Positions 10,020 to 17,300 of a stretch of DNA of 22,230 bases are shown here, piece by piece (within the stretch, counting starts at the first letter, position 1; each line of letters begins with the position of its first letter). Under the pieces are notes generated by a model. It did no database searches, was not told where the DNA came from, and saw only the letters and a list, made by a program, of their open reading frames with translations. Source of the DNA: Silene noctiflora (taxonomy: Eukaryota > Streptophyta > Magnoliopsida > Caryophyllales > Caryophyllaceae); the NCBI GenBank assembly GCA_009801015.1, contig VHZZ01013895.1, forward strand, positions 1 through 22,230, read 5' to 3'. A program made the position numbers and the translations under genes.

Positions 10020-10785
10020 TGTTGTATTTTGAATACAAATTGTACAACGAATGAACAAGGCACAAATAATAACGGAAATGAAACGGTACAAAAGACGGTT
10101 TATAACACCCAATCGAATCACGCTAAACGCGCTTTCCTTAGAGTATTTCGACCCTGTAGCCTTTGGGTTACACGAAATCTCTGTAGGATAAGACGATTCC
10201 TTTGTCTTACGACAAGAACAAAGAACAATTAACAATAAGAGAGTTTGTTTTATTTTTTTTTATTTTTTTTTTCAAAATCTGAAAATTGTGTTAGTATGAG
10301 TATATTTTCCACTAACTTCCTCTTATATATATATAACATATATAATATAATATAAAATGGATAAGTATGCTTTAGTTTGTATATATATAACATATATAAT
10401 ATAATATAAAATGGATAAGTATGCTTTAGTTTGTTACATATGAAAGAAACAAAATAACTGCCAAATAATGAATCACATGCCATGCATATGCATACAAGAC
10501 GCAACAATTTGATTTTTTTTTTATTCGAATTTCGCCAAGTATAAATAAAACACAACCCCGAGCATATGGCCCTAATAGGGGATACCATATATCTCGTATA
10601 TACTTACCGAACATGATAAATTTACTTATCATTACCTTATCCATTACATACATGAACTCGATATACGATTATGTGAGCATACACTCCGTATTCCCGACTC
10701 ACATTATATCCATTACGAGCTCAAACCGATTTTGACATGAAAACCCAAATACACTTAAATGTCTTTTTGATCAAAATCACCAACA
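10020..10785 (-). repeat. 5' LTR of the LARD-like element (766 bp)
   Basis: Partner of 5329-6071. It contains a perfect 54-bp tandem duplication, 10327-10380 and 10381-10434, covering the AT-rich promoter-like stretch; the other LTR has one copy. The duplication therefore arose after insertion, or is an assembly effect. Confidence 0.85.
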
Positions 10786-10983
10786 TGTCTGGCCTGGAAA
10801 TTTCTGCCCAAATGTAAGCTCTACCATAACCTAGCAAATCCTGGTCTCATTTTCTCAGTTGTTGCTTGGTAAGCTTTCAGAATTTTCCTTACCAAACCTA
10901 CAATGGTAAGAAGACAAGTGCTCCAGAATTTGAGACGCAAATCATGTATCTTAATCCATAAAAGAACAATTTTAACTTCCTCC
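10786..10983 (-). pseudogene. L1-type LINE ORF1, middle piece (DUF4283 region)
   Basis: Between the two inserted LTR elements the - strand reads EVKIVLLWIKIHDL, LKFWS, then IVGLVRKILKAY and EKMRPGFARL. These match the second half of the DUF4283 domain of plant LINE ORF1 (usual form VPVWIKIHDLPLKFWG...LPKIVGLVGK...GFARVMVE). An in-frame stop follows RLW, and the frame does not continue cleanly to the zinc-knuckle piece. The upstream end joins the next piece at 11699 in frame across one copy of CCTCC. Confidence 0.8.
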
Positions 10984-11693
10984 TGTTATTTTGAGAATGC
11001 AGTAACAATGAAAAACTGAGAACAGAATTACCGAACAAAGGTAGTGACGTGGACGGACCACTGCCTTGAAAACTATTTCCGGTACGACCGTGGTGGCGAT
11101 CAGCAAATGACCGGTAGTTCCCCAAGGATTANACTACTGCTACCTCTCAATCTCGCCCACTCGAGACTGGTAGGCCTGGAACGATTTTAGAACCTCACCC
11201 AGAAATTTCAGAGACAGAACAGAAAAAGGAGAGAATATGAGAGTGAATGTTATTGTGTTTTGTGTGCTGAAGGGAGTCGTTTATATAGGCAGAGGTCAGA
11301 AAACCGTAAGCCAAAACGACCCCTAAAAAGCAGCAGTCAAGGGCTGGAAGTGGGGAGTGAAATACTCCCCCACTAACAGTCAGTTGACCCTCATTTAGCA
11401 CATGGTAAATGAACCTGGACGGTTCTGTTTACCACACAACAACACGCGAATCTGGCCCAAAAAGATAGGCAAAGCCCGCCGCAGGCGATTCCCGATTCCA
11501 GGCTCGGGCACGGCACGCGCGCGCGTGTGAGCTGAATTAAGAACCTCACAAGTCTTTACAAAAGACTCCCAAGACCCACTAGTGATATGGTTTGGCAAAG
11601 GGTGTTATATAAACACAAGAAACTTGTCACTCACTACCAATGTGGGACAATTGAAAAACACTCTAAGGCATAAAAGCCCCTATTTTTCCAACA
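10984..11693 (-). mobile_element. Solo LTR, 710 bp, inserted in LINE ORF1
   Basis: Ends are TGTTAT and CCAACA, flanked by the perfect 5-bp duplication CCTCC (10979-10983 and 11694-11698). No partner LTR, primer site or interior is present, so it is a solo LTR left by recombination. Read on the - strand it starts TGTTGGAAAAATAG, has a TATATAA box at 11287-11281 and a CT-rich leader downstream, so - strand orientation is favoured. A GC-rich tract with alternating CG lies near 11510-11527. The start and structure look Copia-like; this is inference. One N at about 11132. Confidence 0.85.
11281..11287 (-). promoter_or_regulatory. TATA box of the solo LTR
   Basis: TATATAA on the - strand, followed about 30 bases on by ACACAAAACACAATAAC and a pyrimidine-rich leader. 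This is the usual layout of an LTR U3/R promoter, which would fire on the - strand toward 10984 and the LINE remnant. Confidence 0.5.
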
Positions 11694-11698
11694 CCTCC

Positions 11699-12177
11699 TT
11701 CATAAGCTCAACATCCACACCCCAAGGCCTGACTATCAAGGGTTTATTATCAAACATATATAATGACCTGCTTGCAAGATAAGCTCTTTATTCTTATTAT
11801 CTTTAAAACGTACAAGAAAAATTTCATTTGGCAAAAAGATATCTTGTCAATATTGTGTTTATGCCAAATTTTATGAATAAATCCATGAAGGACTTTAGGA
11901 ACATTCTTTTTACCACGCTTTGTCATCTAAATGCTTTTCACAATGAGTCTCTTCATCATCATCATCAAATAATAAACCAGGTATTCCATTAATTTCCCGC
12001 ATGGATTTCGTATGTTGCCATCGTCCTCTGAAGAACCCTTCTTCTCATCATTCTTATGTTGAACACTACCTTTCCCTGGATATTTCTCTTATTAAGTCTA
12101 CTTGAATGTTTGTTTTTGGTTTTGTTTGATGAATTACGAGCCGCCATTTGCACAGAATTCACGATCTAATTCGCCAT
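11699..12177 (-). pseudogene. L1-type LINE ORF1, N-terminal piece
   Basis: From ATG at 12177-12175 (or a second ATG at 12147-12145, reading MAARNSSNKTKNKHSSR) the - strand holds a basic start, then in shifting frames GIPGLLFDDDDEETH, a region corresponding to FLVRFKDN, and MFDNKPLIVRPWGVDVELMK. The last parts are hallmarks of the DUF4283 domain of plant L1 ORF1. Several stops and frame changes show it is dead. The end at 11699 is the insertion point of the solo LTR. The 5' untranslated part of the LINE may reach about 12270, but the boundary is not visible. Confidence 0.75.
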
Positions 12178-12279
12178 AGAAGATGACTGCTTGCTTTTTC
12201 GCCCTATGGTTCAAACATTCTTTTGTTCTTTTTCGAATGAACTCAATCCCAATATTTCCTCAATTGGTATCAATCTTTC

Positions 12280-12940
12280 TTTATTCTTTATTATTTTTAT
12301 TCAGTTATATCTTCTGTTATTATGTTTATTGTTATTGTTATAGTTATGAGTAGCTAAACTCCTTACTATGAGAAGGAAATCAATGAATGTAAATTAGGGG
12401 TTCTATTAATTGTTAGAAAGACTATGGCTTGATTATTTGTTATAAATCTGATTTGTTAATTGATGGCTAGGATTAACCGATTAGTATTGTGAATTTGTAT
12501 TATTGCCAACGGGATTAATTATAAGAAAGGCTTACGATAATCAGGTAGACGACATAGTTATAGCGATAGCATGCTAAGCTGCCTAAGCACCGTACTAAAA
12601 GACAAATACTTACAAATACATGCATGCCGACCAGACATATATGCCTTTAGATAGTCAATTTATGTTAGTCAACTGATCCTAAATACCCTCATTGATATTC
12701 ATTGTAAACTGGATTTCCTACTCTCGTTTAATATATTTAATATATTTAATATCGTCCTTAATTATAACAAATTCAATCAATTTGTGACTCAATAGCCTCT
12801 AATCTATTTATAGGTAGCTTGCTAGTAATAACGTTTCTACGTGGTTCGACTCTTTTTACAGCTAGCTATTTGTACGTTAATAGTATTATAGGATTATTTT
12901 TTATACAGTGATACAATTTACCCTTGTCATCAAACTTTTA
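12280..12940 (+). other. Unassigned AT-rich repeat remnant
   Basis: No gene is recognised. The last third (CGTGGTTCGACTC near 12840, then ATTGTTAG-like and GTGATACAA...CATCAAA) resembles the LTR end/leader junction of Athila/Tat-type Gypsy elements, without the GGCGCC primer region that should follow. A short (TTTAATATA)n run is at 12727-12750. Treat as a possible decayed LTR end. Confidence 0.25.
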
Positions 12941-12941
12941 A

Positions 12942-13160
12942 TAAGGGGGAAGGATTGTAATGAAAAGAAGTTAAAAGAGACCGCTAGCTTATAACAGAAT
13001 TCCAACAGATTCTGTTATGATGAGTTTTGACGGGACAACGTAAGATTATCTATAAATAGGGTCTATACAAGGCAACTAGATTCATTCATTAATTTTACTG
13101 TAATTCTCTCTTGCTTCTCTTTCTACAAATATTCTCTTATAATCTTTCGATTACTAACAA
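12942..13160 (+). mobile_element. Possible LTR end with polypurine tract and TATA box
   Basis: AAGGGGGAAGGA at 12943-12954 is followed by TTGTAATGAAAAG, like a polypurine tract next to a 3' LTR start. About 95 bases on, CTATAAATAGG (near 13050) and a CT-rich leader follow. The right limit is unclear; TTACTAACA near 13158 is one candidate. No partner LTR was found. Incomplete remnant. Confidence 0.35.
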
Positions 13161-13348
13161 TTAATAGACAATATAGTCAGTTTTCTTTCTCTCATTGAAA
13201 TCCTATTGTTATTACATGTTTTCCTCGATTATCTCTAAAATTCATATCATCATCGGGGTTCATTGTAGAGCTTAACCTTTCAGGAACCTTCAGAAAATTG
13301 GTTCAACACGGGAGTGGTATTGTTATTTTCTGTTTATTTTAAGGAATT

Positions 13349-13440
13349 TTTTTGCTCTGTAACTGACCCGGACCTTGATACTATCCAACCTATTTTTTGC
13401 TCTGTTTATTTGGGTTGAACCCTATCCAACCTATTTTTTA
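13349..13440 (+). repeat. Imperfect ~47-bp direct repeat pair
   Basis: TTTTTTGCTCTGT...CTATCCAACCTA occurs twice in succession (from about 13349 and about 13392). Local duplication with no known role. Confidence 0.6.
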
Positions 13441-13461
13441 CCCAAAAAAATAAGTAAGTTA

Positions 13462-13570
13462 CTCCCTCCGTCTCATTCATTTGTTTACCCGTTATATTTT
13501 TTGAAAAAGTATTTTTAATTAAAATTAAAATTAAAAAAAAAAAATAATGATTGGGAAGGAGAGAGTGTAA
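13462..13570 (+). mobile_element. Stowaway-like MITE end
   Basis: CTCCCTCCGTCTCATTCATT directly matches the terminal inverted repeat of plant Stowaway (Tc1/mariner) MITEs. The opposite end is not preserved as a clear inverted copy; GGGAAGGAGAGAG at 13553-13565 may be its remnant. Probably an internally deleted copy. Confidence 0.6.
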
Positions 13571-13654
13571 AAGGTTAAAATATAATCATTACAAACAAAC
13601 ATCTCATCTTGATTTCTAACATTGATACTAGATTTTTGCTCAAGTTAGATGATC

Positions 13655-13760
13655 TTTTGAGGTATTAGTCTAGTGGTTGAAAGAAGTCTTCTAAATGTTA
13701 CTTTTATGGTTCTCTCCTCGGACTCCAATTCCTATCCCTTTCGCATTATAATGTCTTGTG
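13655..13760 (+). mobile_element. Possible degenerate tRNA-derived SINE head
   Basis: TTAGTCTAGTGG (13665-13676) resembles a pol III A box, and GGACTCCAATTCC (13721-13733) weakly resembles a B box, about 45 bases downstream. No tRNA fold, tail or target duplication was established. Low confidence. Confidence 0.25.
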
Positions 13761-14397
13761 CCTCATACATTAGAAGATATAATACGTTGGTTTGTTTCTG
13801 GTAACCAAAAATATATTATTGACCTTGACTGGTGCTAAGATGCTCATTCCGGATTCAAATTCACTCTGAAGTCTGAAGTCTGAGGTCTGCACCTTTAATG
13901 CTCATTTCGTAGCACCTGAACAATATTCGACATGTATATGCTCCTAGCTTTCCCAAGTTCTGCCGTTAATTTCTCACTGATCCCGTTTCCTACTAAGTAT
14001 GCCTAAAACCCAGAATACGCTTAGTTAATGGAAATTTGTAAAACGTGTCTTGCTTATCGAGTTTCTCCATCCTAGCACTTCTGGATATCGACAAACTAGA
14101 TATGTAACCAGAGTTCTTAAAGATGAAAGGCAAGAGTCTGTGGAAGAAAATACGAGTGTGGCTATGGAAGTGCAAAATAAGGATAATATCATTCCACCAA
14201 CTATTAACCTACAACAAGACGTTAAAGATTTTGACACAAAGTTACAAGCAAGCATATGAACAGAAAACATACTAAAGAAGCACACTAGCATGAATTCACT
14301 ACAGCCATCTCAAAACAGTTGACACTGAAGGAAAGGAGCAAAAAACCTAAGGAGCGTGTTAGGCAGCCATTACGTCAAGTATAGAAACCAACAGTAG
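13761..14397. other. 3' flank of the kinase gene, unassigned
   Basis: Part of this must hold the 3' untranslated region of the kinase gene (- strand, below 14398), but I see no clear AATAAA signal on that strand. A + strand frame at 14050-14259 (69 codons, charged, no known motif) is probably chance. Confidence 0.4.
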
Positions 14398-17300
14398 TCA
14401 TCTCACTCGGCAAGGTGCTGGACCACTCGGAGAACAGTTCGGATTGGGAGACCTACAATTTCCAGCAGCTCTGACATTGCCGACAAACCTCTGATGTGTC
14501 GAGTAATGTGGTATTCCCCTCACAGCAAATTGCCCATCACGAGTATGCCTTAAGTTGGGCATTGTTAGCGATGAGGACATAGAAGTCATTTCAGATGCAG
14601 CATCACCGGAACTTTGTAAAGGTTCCAAGGTCTCGACCACATCACTCATTAAGGGTCTAGCCTTGGGGTTTTGGCTCAGACAATAGTAAGCTAAGCTACA
14701 GGCTTTCTGAGCCGCCCGGATTGAGTACTGATTCTCCAATCTAGGGTCTATTATTTGCAAGATTTTTCGCTTATCATTGAGTTTGGGCCGGGCCCAATCC
14801 ACCAAGTTTTGCTCTCGACTTGGTCTGGTCTTGTCAACAGACCTTCTTCCGGTCAAAAGCTCCAGAAGGACGACTCCGAAGCTGTAAACATCGCTCCTGG
14901 CTGTGAGATGGCCTGATTAAATATACACGCCGGTTAGAATCCTATAAGATTGGCTTTGACAGCAGTCATGTCAACAGTGCAGGCCTTTACTAAACAAATC
15001 TCTCAACTAAGTACCCATGATATTTGATACTCACTCTATCAAATTTTTATTGTCCACATTTGACTTTAATGGTCAAGTTATATAGTTATACCTTCTTTAA
15101 AATAATATCAAACCAATTAAGTTCTACCTATATTAATGGTTAACAGTTAAAGTTGGCATCCGCAGACAACCAAAGTCAAGTGTGTGCCATCATGGAAAAA
15201 AAAGATAATAATAACATCAGAGCCTGTAGTCCCAACATGATTTGGGGTCAGCTAACCTAAATCATCATTCAAATCCGATAAGGCTTGAATCAACAATATG
15301 GTCAAAGCCAAGTTAAAAATAAATAAAGAAAGAAAGAAAGTAAAGACGAACGAAACAAGTTGTGAAAAAAAAAAAAGCAAGGTAATAAAATTGTGAAAAC
15401 CAAAACTTAAAGCATCAAAATAGATTTGTAAAAGAAAAAAAAGAGTATAAGTCAAAGAAAAATTGTTTTCTCAAGTAAAATGGAAGTAAAATGGTAAAAA
15501 GTAAGAAAAGATACAGAACTCAAACTACATCTTCAACATGCCTCCACAATGCCCTCTCTTTTGCCAGATTCTCACTAATCCCCGAAATATCCATATCGTT
15601 TTCAACCACCTTTATTCATGTTTGTTACGGTCTTCCCCTTTCCCTAACAATATTACCCATTCCCATTTCTCAATCCTCCTAACCGCGGCCTCCGGTGCTC
15701 TCCGCCGCACATGGCCAAACCACCTTAAACGATTTTCCCTCGACTTATTTTCAATTGATGCAACACCTACTGTGTCTCAGACCACCTCGTTCTTTAAAAA
15801 ACAAGGACTGCAATATTTGTTTATCAAGATTACTGGACTTTAGTGCCATACATACCAGTCATGACATACTCGGGTGCAGCATATCCATAGGTACCCATAA
15901 CACGAGTTGATACGTGGGTTTCGTCACCTTGTGGTCCAGCTTTTGCAAGTCCAAAATCTGAAAGCTTTGCCGTGTAATCCTGAAGAGAAAAAAGAAGCAC
16001 AAACTTGACAGTCATATATAATTTCTCATATAACGAAGGCAATAAAGGCATGTAATTGATATGAACGAGCTGAGCGTTTATATTCTATTGTAAGCCATCC
16101 ACATAATAGTCTAACAGGTTGTACTCCCACTCATGTTATTTTCTGTGAGCATTGGAATCAAAAAGTCAAAAGTTCTTCCTCTCCCTCATTCCCAAAATCT
16201 TTCTAATTCCTTTACCTTTTTGTCTTTATGTTAGTTTCTTTTGTCTCGAATATTTTCTCTTGATAAAATTTCTTCTGAGGAGAAGAAAACATTATAGAAA
16301 AAACAAACTGCTACACATAAATATACGAAATGTAAATATTTTTTACTTGTTGCAGGAATTTGTAGTTGAGATTAATTGTTGTTAAAATGTCATTAGTTTG
16401 CTTGTAGCCTCGGCTATAACCTCAGACAAAGAATGCGTAATAATCCTTCCTCAAGGCCGGGGAGAGAGATTCAGTAGTGGAGGATGGTTCTCGAGGGTGG
16501 GAGTGATGTTCGACAGGTTGTGAGAGGTTTTCTACAGGTAGGGATAGGTGATTTCGTGGTGAGGGGGGAATTTGTGGTGATTTGGGGTTGGGTGTTATAC
16601 GGATCCTGCATGTAGTGGTGCTCGGGTGAGTGGCGTGGAAGCTAGGGTGGTTGACTAAGTGGGAGCATAGAAGGTAGATGAGAGGGATTTGGGTGATAGG
16701 GAAGATAATGAATAATAAGTCTACTAGGAAACTGGTCCAAAAGCAAACGAACAAGTCAGAGAGATATCTGACATAAACATTAAGCAAGTCTATGCCGAAC
16801 TAAGCAATGCAACCAAATCAACCAAAAACTCAAGTTCAACATTTTCATTTTGTAGACGTCACTTAATAATATATTATGTTCTTTCCAACACTGTCCGAGT
16901 GTCTGGCATGAAACATCCCTTCGGATTAAAGTCTATCCTATAATAAATAGATCTCCTTGCATCCCAAATTTATCGTCTACATTTAACTTAAGTGGCCCAT
17001 GTCGATTTGACCCTTTTTTTCTCAAAATATACAATCGTTAATTATAAAGCATTTTAAAAATAATAATGTGAAATTACTTTTTTTATATAAATAAAAATAA
17101 ATAAATTATACATTTCATGTCTTTTATTTGGAGAATAAATAATCAAAGTTCAAAATGGTCGACTACCAAGGTCAAAAGGGGACAATAAACGCAAGATGGA
17201 AGGAGTATAAATTATAAAACAGCCAAGGTACGGGAACATACGGAGTCCAAAAGTATGTTAGATGTCTTGAAGTCTCGATAAATAACAGGCCTTTCAGCAT

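Larger units (their letters stand above)
5329..10785 (-). mobile_element. Whole-length non-coding LTR element (LARD-like), 5,457 bp
   Basis: Two similar direct repeats (5329-6071 and 10020-10785) both start TGTTGTATTTTG and end CACCAACA. They are flanked by the perfect 5-bp target duplication TGTCT (5324-5328 and 10786-10790). A purine tract just inside the 5329-6071 copy places the element on the - strand. The 3.9 kb interior shows no gag or pol, so it is non-autonomous by sequence and matches the concept of a large retrotransposon derivative. By eye the LTRs differ by roughly 16-18 substitutions in ~700 aligned bases (about 2.5%), suggesting insertion around 1-2 million years ago at usual plant rates. 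It sits inside a LINE ORF1. Superfamily is not assigned. Confidence 0.85.

Noticed and set aside
9800-10054. 84-codon + strand frame
   Set aside because: Crosses the border between the LARD-like interior and its LTR, antisense to the element; no domain.
11395-11598. 67-codon - strand frame with GC-rich part
   Set aside because: Lies within the solo LTR, upstream of its TATA box; non-coding U3.
13655-13760. tRNA gene
   Set aside because: An A-box-like motif is present but no cloverleaf can be drawn and the B box is poor; at most a SINE relic.
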